Assembly: GCA_964614245.1 (NCBI GenBank)
Contig: CAZTKU010000149.1
Location: 1 to 7,331, forward strand
Direction of reading: 5' to 3'
Length of the DNA: 7,331 bases
From: VGWB01 sp964614245
Lineage (GTDB): Bacteria; Bacteroidota; Ignavibacteria; UBA10030
Part shown: positions 1 through 7,214 of the stretch, in pieces
Layout of the letters: every line of letters starts with the position of its first letter
Numbering within the stretch: the stretch's first letter is position 1
The notes under the pieces: model-generated
What the model was told of the DNA's origin: nothing
The model's input: the letters and a program-made list of their open reading frames with translations, nothing else
Database searches by the model: none
Program-made: the position numbers and the translations under genes

Positions 1-1123
1 CATGGTTGCTCGCTGTTCCATTCTGTATGCGCTCGCTCCTGCCGCGATGCAAGTTGTCGCCATCATCGGTGCACTGACGGCGATTGTGGCGGCAACGATT
101 GGATTGGTGCAGAACGACATTAAGAAGGTACTGGCGTACTCGACGGTCAGCCAGCTCGGCTATATGTTCCTCGGCATGGGTGTCGCTGCATTTTCGGCGG
201 GCATCTTCCACGTGCTGACGCATGCGTTTTTCAAAGCGTTGCTCTTCCTTGGCTCCGGGGCGGTGATTCACGCGATGCACAACGAGCAGGATATTCAGAA
301 GATGGGAGGATTGAAGCATCATCTGCCCACGACGTATAAGACCTTCGTGGTCGGGGCTATCGCAATCGCAGGGATATTCCCGTTCTCCGGCTTCTTCAGC
401 AAGGATGAGATCCTCTGGAAGGCGTTCAGCAGCGACTACGGTTCGGTGTTCCTGTGGATTCCCGGTGTGCTTGGAGCGGGCCTGACCGCGTTCTATATGT
501 TTCGATTGGTCTCTTTGACGTTCGAAGGAGAGCCGCGCTACGGTCACGAGGTCCATCCGCACGAAGCTCCGCGGACGATGACAATTCCGCTGGTTATCCT
601 CGCGTTCCTTTCCGTTGTCGGAGGTTTCGTAGGAATTCCAGAAAGCCTCTTCGGCGGGAATTCCATTGAACATTGGCTGGAGCCGGTGTTTGCGCCTGCC
701 TATGACAAGTTGAGATTGACGACACACGTTACGGAGATCACTGAGTATCTGTCAATGATTCTCTCTGTTGGAATCGCCATAGCCGGTATCTACGGTGCAC
801 GCGTCGTGTACTTGAGACGGACCGAACTCGCCGAGGCGTGGAAGGCAAAATACGCGGCGATGTACAGAATTCTCTTCAATAAGTATTATGTTGACGAAGC
901 GTACGACAAGCTGTTTGTGAGCCCGACAGTAAAAGTCTCTGAAGGCTTCCTATGGAAGGGCGTTGACGTGTCCGTGATTGACGGTGCCGTCAACGGATCG
1001 GCAAGGCTGATTGCTATAGCTGCTCAGGGGATCCGCCGAATCCAGACAGGTATAGCACAGCAGTATGCGGCGGTGTTCGTCGGCGGCATTCTCGTCGTCC
1101 TGGTCTGGTTGATGTTCAAATAG
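1..1123 (+). CDS. nuoL: NADH-quinone oxidoreductase subunit L, 3' part (5' end outside window)
   Basis: This is the most distal proton-pumping subunit of the complex I membrane arm. 373 residues are visible; the ATG at position 2 is an internal Met, since the protein begins in mid-helix. By motif alignment to E. coli NuoL about 260 residues are missing upstream. Visible landmarks, numbered from that Met: QNDIKKVLAYST at 37-48; H70, H74 and K78 in the HVLTHAFFKALLFL helix, matching E. coli H334, H338 and K342; K134 in GFFSKDEIL, matching K399 of the terminal proton channel. NKYYVDEAYD at 293-302 leads into the long amphipathic lateral helix (about 298-350) that braces NuoM and NuoN, followed by the last membrane helix (about 352-372). 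The lateral helix separates NuoL from Mrp-type MrpA/D antiporters. The TAG stop lies 22 bp before nuoM. No frameshift or missing channel residue is seen. Family assignment is very secure. Confidence 0.97.
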   Translation, partial: MVARCSILYALAPAAMQVVAIIGALTAIVAATIGLVQNDIKKVLAYSTVSQLGYMFLGMGVAAFSAGIFHVLTHAFFKALLFLGSGAVIHAMHNEQDIQKMGGLKHHLPTTYKTFVVGAIAIAGIFPFSGFFSKDEILWKAFSSDYGSVFLWIPGVLGAGLTAFYMFRLVSLTFEGEPRYGHEVHPHEAPRTMTIPLVILAFLSVVGGFVGIPESLFGGNSIEHWLEPVFAPAYDKLRLTTHVTEITEYLSMILSVGIAIAGIYGARVVYLRRTELAEAWKAKYAAMYRILFNKYYVDEAYDKLFVSPTVKVSEGFLWKGVDVSVIDGAVNGSARLIAIAAQGIRRIQTGIAQQYAAVFVGGILVVLVWLMFK

Positions 1124-1145
1124 AAATCCGGATGAAGAATACTCC

Positions 1146-2723
1146 ATGCTCTCAGAACTGATTCTCACGATAACGATCTTCTTGCCTCTGATCGGTGTGC
1201 TGGCGTTGTTCTTTGTGAACAAGGAGAGCGGTCAAACCATCAAGCTCGTCGGCTTCGGGACGACGCTCGTGACCTTCATCGTTTCCCTTTACCTTTTCCT
1301 CAAGTTTGATCCCTCGAATGCCGGGTTTCAGTTCCAGCACCGCGTGATGTGGATCGAGGGACTGAACATCAGCTATTTTGTCGGCATCGACGGGATGGCT
1401 CTGCTGCTCATCGTGCTGACAACGTTTCTGACTCCGCTGGCATTGCTCGGCACGTGGAACTCGATCGATCGCCGGTTGCGGGAATACACGATGATGGTGC
1501 TCCTCCTTGAAGTGGGAATGGTCGGGGTTTTCGCTGCCTTAGATCTGTTCCTCTTCTACATCTTCTGGGAGGCGATGCTGATCCCGATGTATTTCATCAT
1601 CGGGATTTGGGGAGGTCAGGATCGCATCTACGCGGCAATCAAGTTCATCCTCTTCACCCTCTTCGGCAGCCTCCTGATGCTGGTGGCGATTCTGGCGCTT
1701 GCCTATTACGCATCGATACTTCCGGGCGGACATTTCACGACCAACCTCCTTGAGCTCTATGGCATCGCCCCACGAATGGCGTTAACGCTGCAGACGTGGA
1801 TGTTCCTGGCGTTTGCTCTGAGCTTCGCCATCAAAGTCCCCATCTTCCCGTTGCACACGTGGTTACCCGACGCGCACGTGCAGGCTCCGACCGCGGGGAG
1901 TGTGATCCTAGCGGGTGTTCTCCTGAAAATGGGGACATACGGTCTCCTGCGCTTCTGTCTGCCGCTGTTCCCGAATGCATCCTTCAAGTTCATTCCCTTG
2001 ATGAGCGTTCTCGCTGTCATCGGCATTATCTATGGTGCCCTCGTAGCGATGGTCCAAACGGACATTAAGAAGCTTGTGGCATATTCCTCTGTCTCTCACC
2101 TTGGATTTGTCGTGCTCGGTATCTTCGCGATGACGGAAGAGGGGATTCAGGGAGCGATCATTCAGATGGTCAACCACGGATTGTCGACCGGAGCGCTCTT
2201 TCTCATCGTCGGGATGATTTACGATCGGGCACACACGAGGGTGATCGCTGATTTCGGAGGCGCTGCGAAGTTCATGCCGGTGTTTGCCGCGTTCTTCATG
2301 GTTATCTCGCTTTCTTCGATCGGTTTGCCCGGCTTGAATGGATTCGTCGGTGAGTTCTTGATATTGCTGGGGAGCTTCAAATCAACCTTCCTTGATAGCT
2401 ACGCGTATGCGGCATTCGCTGCGACTGGTGTGATTCTCGCGGCCGTGTATTTGCTGTGGGCTTACCAGCGAATGATGCTTGGTCAAGCCCGGGAGGGAGG
2501 ATTGTACGGCGGCCACAAGTTGGCTGACATCAACGTTCGAGAGATCGTGACGCTGGCCGCCATTGTTGTCTTTGTGGTCTGGATAGGGGTTTATCCGTCA
2601 ACATTCCTGAGCAAGTCGGCTCCTGTCGCGAAACAGCTTGTTCAGGGCTTGGAGTCTGTCAGGCAGGGAGGACAAATTCGTACCGCCGATGTGCGCGTAC
2701 AACCTGTTCAGCCTGTACGTTGA
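1146..2723 (+). CDS. nuoM: NADH-quinone oxidoreductase subunit M
   Basis: Middle antiporter-like proton-pumping subunit of the complex I membrane arm, an integral inner-membrane protein. At 525 residues it is close to the usual length of about 500. All four key channel residues can be placed by motif: E142 in FWEAMLIPMYF (E. coli E144), K230 in FAIKVPIFPLHTW (K234), K261 in LLKMGTYGLLRF (K265) and E403 in GFVGEFLIL (E407). The paralogous helix motif QTDIKKLVAYSSVSHLG is at 304-320. The start at ATG 1146 gives the typical N-terminal hydrophobic helix (LILTITIFLPLIGVLALFF); no strong Shine-Dalgarno sequence precedes it, only a purine-rich GATGAAGAA about 6 bp upstream. The gene follows nuoL by 22 bp. 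After the last helix (about 465-487) there is a polar tail ending in a short VQPVQPV repeat, of unknown significance. Identification is very secure. Confidence 0.98.
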   Translation: MLSELILTITIFLPLIGVLALFFVNKESGQTIKLVGFGTTLVTFIVSLYLFLKFDPSNAGFQFQHRVMWIEGLNISYFVGIDGMALLLIVLTTFLTPLALLGTWNSIDRRLREYTMMVLLLEVGMVGVFAALDLFLFYIFWEAMLIPMYFIIGIWGGQDRIYAAIKFILFTLFGSLLMLVAILALAYYASILPGGHFTTNLLELYGIAPRMALTLQTWMFLAFALSFAIKVPIFPLHTWLPDAHVQAPTAGSVILAGVLLKMGTYGLLRFCLPLFPNASFKFIPLMSVLAVIGIIYGALVAMVQTDIKKLVAYSSVSHLGFVVLGIFAMTEEGIQGAIIQMVNHGLSTGALFLIVGMIYDRAHTRVIADFGGAAKFMPVFAAFFMVISLSSIGLPGLNGFVGEFLILLGSFKSTFLDSYAYAAFAATGVILAAVYLLWAYQRMMLGQAREGGLYGGHKLADINVREIVTLAAIVVFVVWIGVYPSTFLSKSAPVAKQLVQGLESVRQGGQIRTADVRVQPVQPVR

Positions 2724-2753
2724 GAACATCATCGGTTCGATTGCGCAAGATGC

Positions 2754-4181
2754 ATGAAAAAAGCTCGACGTAAGCAGATTGTCATCTTTTTCGGGGTGGC
2801 TGCGGCTGTTTTCCTTTTCTTCAACTACTTCGAGCGCTCGCTTGAGAATGTCGTCATCGTTCCGGTTGCCGCCTGGCTGACAACGCCATTTGTTCTTTTC
2901 CTTGCTGCGATTGCCGTCGTCCCGTTCATTAATCGTCATTGGTGGGAGCACAACTATCCCGTTGTGGCGTATGCGCTCGGGGCCCTTGTTGTCGGATATT
3001 ACACGCTCATTCTTGACAACGTTCCGCGGCTCCTGCTCACGTTTCGCGACTATGTCAGCTTCATTTCGCTCATTGGGTCGTTGTTCGTGGTGGCCGGCGG
3101 GATTCATCTCCGTATGCGTGGGAAAGCCGCCCCGTGGGAGAACGTGACGCTCTTGGTCACCGGAGCAGTGGTCTCGAATTTCCTGGGGACGACCGGCGCT
3201 TCGATGCTGCTGATTCGACCGTACTTGAGGATCAACAAGTACAGGATCAAAGGCTATCACGTCGTGTTCTTCATTTTTCTCGTGAGCAACATCGGAGGTG
3301 CTCTGACCCCGATCGGCGATCCCCCGCTCTTCCTCGGATATCTGAAGGGCGTGCCATTTTTCTGGATCTTGACTCGGGCGTGGCAGCCGTGGCTGCTTGT
3401 GCTCGGCCTGGTACTCCTGGCGTTCTTTCTCATAGACCGGCACCACTTTCGAAAAGCTTCAGAAAGAGTCCAGGAGCTCGCTGCTCACCCGGATGAACCG
3501 CGGGTTTCGGGTCTCCACAACGTTTGGTATCTCCTGGTCATTGTTGGTGCGGTATTCATCCAGAAGCCGGTGATGCTTCGCGAGATCATCATGTGGAGTG
3601 CAGCTATCGCTTCTTACTACACCACGAAGCGGGAGATCCACGAAAAGAATGAGTTCAATTTCGTCCCGATCAAAGAGGTGGCGATCCTTTTCCTTGGCAT
3701 TTTCGCGACGATGATTCCTGCGCTCGATTGGCTTGAACTGAACGCGTCGGTGCTCGGGATTGTCTCTCCGGGGCAGTACTTCTGGGGCACCGGGGTGCTT
3801 TCGAGCTTCCTGGATAACGCACCGACTTACCTGAACTTTCTGAGTGCTGCATTCGGCCTTCACGGTGCGAACGTTGATAACCTTGTGCATATGCAGGCAA
3901 TGCTGGGATCATCAACGACTGAAGCGCTTGGACTTGCGAATCCACTGCATCCCGGCGCGCTGGCGATTTCGGCGGAGACGTGGAAGTACGTTCAGGCGAT
4001 CTCCCTGGGGGCTGTGTTCTTCGGGGCCAACACCTATATCGGCAATGGTCCGAACTTCATGGTGAAATCGATCTCCGAGCAGGCCGGCGTACAGTGCCCG
4101 AGCTTTTTCGGTTACATCTTCAAGTACAGTTTACCGGTATTGATTCCAGTCTTCTTCGTCGTGTGGCTTCTGTTTTTCTAA
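2754..4181 (+). CDS. NhaD/IT-superfamily sodium:proton antiporter-like membrane protein
   Basis: A 475-residue polytopic membrane protein with roughly a dozen hydrophobic segments. It resembles the ArsB/NhaD and citrate-transporter-like (CitMHS_2) families of the ion transporter superfamily, commonly annotated as sodium:proton antiporters. Two matching hairpin motifs support this. The first half has SNFLGTTGA at 141-149 and GGALTPIGDPPLF at 181-193; the second half has SSFLDNAPTY at 350-359 and GANTYIGNGPNF at 424-435. Such paired motifs are the substrate and ion sites of the superfamily. The N-terminus (MKKARRK) is basic and then enters a membrane helix, an inside-positive start. ATG 2754 is chosen because it begins just before that helix; only a weak AAGA precedes it. 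The gene sits 29 bp (2724-2752 plus one base) after nuoM and 17 bp before nuoN, so it is embedded in the complex I operon. Na+/H+ exchange is the likely role, but the transported ion cannot be settled from sequence, and a carboxylate or other anion is possible. Confidence 0.85.
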   Translation: MKKARRKQIVIFFGVAAAVFLFFNYFERSLENVVIVPVAAWLTTPFVLFLAAIAVVPFINRHWWEHNYPVVAYALGALVVGYYTLILDNVPRLLLTFRDYVSFISLIGSLFVVAGGIHLRMRGKAAPWENVTLLVTGAVVSNFLGTTGASMLLIRPYLRINKYRIKGYHVVFFIFLVSNIGGALTPIGDPPLFLGYLKGVPFFWILTRAWQPWLLVLGLVLLAFFLIDRHHFRKASERVQELAAHPDEPRVSGLHNVWYLLVIVGAVFIQKPVMLREIIMWSAAIASYYTTKREIHEKNEFNFVPIKEVAILFLGIFATMIPALDWLELNASVLGIVSPGQYFWGTGVLSSFLDNAPTYLNFLSAAFGLHGANVDNLVHMQAMLGSSTTEALGLANPLHPGALAISAETWKYVQAISLGAVFFGANTYIGNGPNFMVKSISEQAGVQCPSFFGYIFKYSLPVLIPVFFVVWLLFF

Positions 4182-4198
4182 TTCAACACTCGATCCGA

Positions 4199-5632
4199 AT
4201 GATGAACATAACCTGGACAGACCTCTGGTACAGCGCTCCGCTTCTTTCGCTCACGGCGTTCGGCCTCCTGACGCTGATCGTCGAAGCGACCGGAAAAGAC
4301 AAGCCGGTGCCGTCGTACTGGATGAGCTTGATCGGCGTTGCTGTCTCCCTGGTCTTGTCATTCTTCAATTTGGGAAGCGGAACGCCGGTGTTCAATGGCA
4401 TGATTCTCCAGGGAGGATACGCAGGGTATTGCAACCTCATCTTTCTCAGCTCAGCATTCCTCACTATCGTTCTTTCCCGGAGTTACCTCGAGCGCATGGA
4501 GTACCATCGTGGCGAGTTCTACATCCTCATCCTCTTTGCCACGACGGGCATGATGCTGATGGCCGCGGCGCTGGATCTGGCGATCGTGTTCCTCGGTATC
4601 GAGCTGATGTCCGTGTGTCTGTACGTGTTAGTGGGATTCATGCGGAAGAAGGAGCGTGCGAACGAGTCTGCACTGAAGTATTTCCTTTTGGGAGCGTTCG
4701 CCACGGGATTTCTCCTCTATGGTATCGCGCTGATCTACGGCACATCGGGCACGACCAACCTCATCGCGATCAGCAAGTCCTTCCCTCAACTCGTTCAGAA
4801 CTCGCTCTTTCTGATCGGTTGCGGAATGCTCATCATCGCGTTCTCATTCAAGGTGGCAGCGGTTCCCTTCCACATGTGGGCTCCGGATGTGTATGAAGGC
4901 GCACCGACGACCATCACCGGATTCATGTCGACGGGAGCCAAAGCGGCAGCCTTTGCGACTTTTGTTGGCGTGTTCATTCGAGTCTTTGACATACCCGGCA
5001 CAACGCTGAGCAGTGTGCTGGCCCTGATCGCCGCAGCCTCAATGATCGTCGGAAACGTGACGGCCATTGCGCAAAACAACGTCAAACGCATGCTCGCGTA
5101 CTCCAGCATCGCTCACGCGGGCTATATGCTGAGCGGCATAGCAGCCGGAACGGCGGACGGGGAGAAGGGAATCCTCTTCTATCTCGTCGCTTATACGTTT
5201 ATGAACATCGGCGCATTTGGCATCGTTTCGTGGGTGGAGCAACAGGATGACAAGAGGTTAACCTTTGACGACTATGCCGGCCTAAGTGCCCGTCAGCCCG
5301 CCCTGGCTGCACTGATGTCGATCTTCATGTTCTCCCTTGCGGGCATTCCGCCGTTTGCGGGATTCTTTGGAAAATACTATGTTTTCCTAGCGGCAGTTAA
5401 AGCAGACTTAACGTGGCTTGCGATTGTCGGTGTGCTGACAAGCCTGGTATCCGTCTACTATTACCTGCGGTTGGTTGTGGTGATGTATTTCCGTGAAGGC
5501 GAAGCCGATGTGGACAAGAAAGTGCCCGTCCCGGCCGTTCTTGCAGTCAGTCTGGCCGCAGCTTTAGTGATCGTTCTCGGAATCTATCCATCTCTCATTC
5601 TTGATTTGACGAAGACCTTCTTCAAAGTCTAA
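4199..5632 (+). CDS. nuoN: NADH-quinone oxidoreductase subunit N
   Basis: Third antiporter-like, proton-pumping subunit of the complex I membrane arm, lying nearest the quinone module. From ATG 4199 it has 477 residues, the usual NuoN size. Key charged residues match E. coli NuoN: E135 in FLGIELMSV (E133), K160 in ESALKYFLLGAF (K158), K218 in FSFKVAAVPFHMW (K217), K248 in STGAKAAAF (K247) and K392 in FFGKYYVF (K395). WAPDVYEGAP at 227-236 is a NuoN signature. Two in-frame ATGs lie back to back (4199 and 4202), and either could be used. The frame is open further upstream to a GTG at 3980, but that extension would overlap the antiporter gene by about 200 bp and encodes a polar sequence unlike any NuoN N-terminus, so it is rejected. 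No Shine-Dalgarno sequence is evident. The gene is separated from nuoM by the antiporter gene, whereas nuoM and nuoN are normally adjacent. Confidence 0.97.
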   Translation: MMNITWTDLWYSAPLLSLTAFGLLTLIVEATGKDKPVPSYWMSLIGVAVSLVLSFFNLGSGTPVFNGMILQGGYAGYCNLIFLSSAFLTIVLSRSYLERMEYHRGEFYILILFATTGMMLMAAALDLAIVFLGIELMSVCLYVLVGFMRKKERANESALKYFLLGAFATGFLLYGIALIYGTSGTTNLIAISKSFPQLVQNSLFLIGCGMLIIAFSFKVAAVPFHMWAPDVYEGAPTTITGFMSTGAKAAAFATFVGVFIRVFDIPGTTLSSVLALIAAASMIVGNVTAIAQNNVKRMLAYSSIAHAGYMLSGIAAGTADGEKGILFYLVAYTFMNIGAFGIVSWVEQQDDKRLTFDDYAGLSARQPALAALMSIFMFSLAGIPPFAGFFGKYYVFLAAVKADLTWLAIVGVLTSLVSVYYYLRLVVVMYFREGEADVDKKVPVPAVLAVSLAAALVIVLGIYPSLILDLTKTFFKV

Positions 5633-5642
5633 GAGATCACAA

Positions 5643-7214
5643 ATGCAGACCGTTGCTACAGCAAGTGAAATGCGATGGTGCGATGAAACCACGATCCGCG
5701 CCTATCGTATCCCCGGTCTCATGCTCATGGAGAATGCGGGCAGGGGAGTGGCAGACCTCGTTCAGCAGCACTTTTCGCCTCTCCGGGGCGAGCAGGTCGT
5801 GGTTTTCTGTGGAAAGGGAAACAACGGAGGTGATGGGTTTGTTATTGCGCGTCATCTTCTCAACGCGGGTGCGAACGTCAGGGTCATCATGCTTGCTTCT
5901 GGCCGTGAGCTGAAGGGCGATGCGAGAGCGAACTTCGACATCCTCAAGCGTATCGAGAGATCGAGCCCGGGTACTCTTTCGATACGATCCTACTCGCGAG
6001 CTCTTCTAAGAAAACTCGCAAAGCCCAGGCTGATGATAGACGCCATCTTCGGTACGGGATTCACGGGTGCAGTCCGGCAGCCGGTTCTCGATGTCATCAA
6101 CTGGATCAACCAGCTTGGTGTTCCTGTCGTTGCTGTGGATGTTCCTTCGGGAGTTGATGGAACGACCGGCGTGGTGGTGAATACCGCCGTCAAGGCGACA
6201 TACACCGTCACCTTTGGCTTGCTCAAGACCGGCCTTCTCTGCAACGAGGGGCAAGACTGCGCCGGAGAGATCACTGTCGTCGATATCAGCATTCCGAATG
6301 CGGTTCGTTATTCACCGAAGCTGAAAACCTTCCTTGTCCAGGCGGATGACGTGCGGGCCGTGCTCCCCTGGAGACCGTCGACAGCGCACAAGTATTCCGT
6401 GGGCAAGGTCTTCATCCTTGCGGGATCAAAAGGATTCACCGGCGCGGCGTATCTCTGCGCGTCGGCTGCGCTCAAGGCGGGAACCGGAGCCGTCATCCTG
6501 GGGACACCAGAGAGTGTTTATCCGATTCTCGGGCGACGGCTTACGGAGACAATCGTGACTCCACTGCCGTCAACATCCGAAGGGACGGTGGCCAGAGCGG
6601 CGGCGAGAATCATCCAGGAGAAGCTCGAATGGGCCGACGTGGCTGTGATCGGACCCGGAATCTCGACGAACGCAGAGACACAGGATCTGCTCAAGTCCAT
6701 ACTGAGTGGATACGGAGGAAAGATGGTGGTTGACGCAGATGCGCTCCGAGCGATTGGGCGTATTGGCTTGAAGAATCTCAAACGGTTGAAGGGTTCATTC
6801 ATTCTGACTCCTCACTCCGGTGAACTCTCGAGGTTGATCGATCTTCCATCAAAGACGATTGAGACGAGCAGGGTGCAGGTGGCTCGAGATGGTGCCGCGC
6901 TCAGCAAAGCAACCATCGTTCTCAAGGGTGGTCCAACAGCTACAGGGGGGCGTGACGGCAAGGTGTATCTCAATTCAACCGGCAACCCTGGCATGGCAAC
7001 CGTTGGATCAGGTGACGTTCTTGCCGGCGTCATTGCGTCGCTCTGGGCACAGGGAATGGAGCAGGACGCTGCCGCCTACTCAGGTGTTTTTCTTCACGGA
7101 CTCGCGGGGGACGTCGCGCGCGACGCGTTTGGCGAGCGCAGTGTCGTTGCACAAGACCTGATCGACAAGCTTCCGACGGCAATCAAAGGTGTGGAGGAAC
7201 GAGCGACTTTTTGA
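5643..7214 (+). CDS. nnr: Bifunctional NAD(P)H-hydrate epimerase / ADP-dependent NAD(P)H-hydrate dehydratase
   Basis: Cytosolic metabolite-repair enzyme. The N-terminal YjeF_N domain interconverts R- and S-NAD(P)HX, and the C-terminal ribokinase-like domain dehydrates S-NAD(P)HX back to NAD(P)H using ADP (known for this family). The 523 residues match the usual fused length of about 500. Epimerase domain, about 1-225: LMENAGRGVAD at 28-38, GKGNNGGDGFVIARHL at 57-72, DAIFGTGFTG at 133-142, and VDVPSGVDG at 165-173 with the conserved Asp166. Dehydratase domain, about 230-515: HKYSVGKVFILAGS at 249-262, TPHSGE at 389-394, VLKGG at 426-430, and NPGMATVGSGDVLAG at 448-462 with the catalytic-type Asp458. 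Both active sites look intact. ATG 5643 starts 10 bp after the nuoN stop, with AAGAGA overlapping that stop as a weak ribosome-binding site. Its position points to co-expression with complex I, whose substrate NADH it repairs; that link is an inference. Confidence 0.96.
   Translation: MQTVATASEMRWCDETTIRAYRIPGLMLMENAGRGVADLVQQHFSPLRGEQVVVFCGKGNNGGDGFVIARHLLNAGANVRVIMLASGRELKGDARANFDILKRIERSSPGTLSIRSYSRALLRKLAKPRLMIDAIFGTGFTGAVRQPVLDVINWINQLGVPVVAVDVPSGVDGTTGVVVNTAVKATYTVTFGLLKTGLLCNEGQDCAGEITVVDISIPNAVRYSPKLKTFLVQADDVRAVLPWRPSTAHKYSVGKVFILAGSKGFTGAAYLCASAALKAGTGAVILGTPESVYPILGRRLTETIVTPLPSTSEGTVARAAARIIQEKLEWADVAVIGPGISTNAETQDLLKSILSGYGGKMVVDADALRAIGRIGLKNLKRLKGSFILTPHSGELSRLIDLPSKTIETSRVQVARDGAALSKATIVLKGGPTATGGRDGKVYLNSTGNPGMATVGSGDVLAGVIASLWAQGMEQDAAAYSGVFLHGLAGDVARDAFGERSVVAQDLIDKLPTAIKGVEERATF
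7193..7197 (+). promoter_or_regulatory. Candidate ribosome-binding site for the VanZ-like gene
   Basis: GGAGG lies inside the last codons of nnr, 13 bases before the proposed TTG start at 7211. It is the best Shine-Dalgarno match seen upstream of any start in the window. The spacing is longer than ideal, so initiation may depend partly on ribosomes that have just terminated on nnr. Confidence 0.4.

Noticed and set aside
2724..2753. Gap between nuoM and the antiporter gene examined for a terminator or promoter
   Set aside because: It shows no stable inverted repeat followed by a T run and no convincing -35/-10 pair. It reads as an ordinary intra-operon spacer.
2598..3446. Long minus-strand open frame (282 codons) across the nuoM/antiporter boundary
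   Set aside because: Its translation is very rich in charged residues with no recognisable motif, it spans two strongly supported plus-strand genes, and it looks like the antisense shadow of hydrophobic membrane-protein codons.
3980..4198. Upstream extension of nuoN to a GTG at 3980
   Set aside because: It would overlap the antiporter gene by about 200 bp, and the added residues are polar and unlike any NuoN N-terminus. Paired ATGs at 4199 and 4202 give the normal start.
110..5155. Repeated protein motif of the type QxDIKKxxAYSSxSxxGY in three genes (nuoL about 110-170, nuoM about 2055-2120, nuoN about 5070-5130)
   Set aside because: This is the known ancient paralogy of the three antiporter-like subunits. 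The DNA is well diverged, so it is not a recent duplication or recombination repeat.
1..5632. Possibility that the nuoL/M/N-like genes belong to an Mrp Na+/H+ antiporter or a hydrogenase complex
   Set aside because: The L-M-N set, the NuoL lateral helix, the NuoN signature and the complex I channel residues all fit NADH:quinone oxidoreductase. Mrp operons lack a NuoN-type gene.
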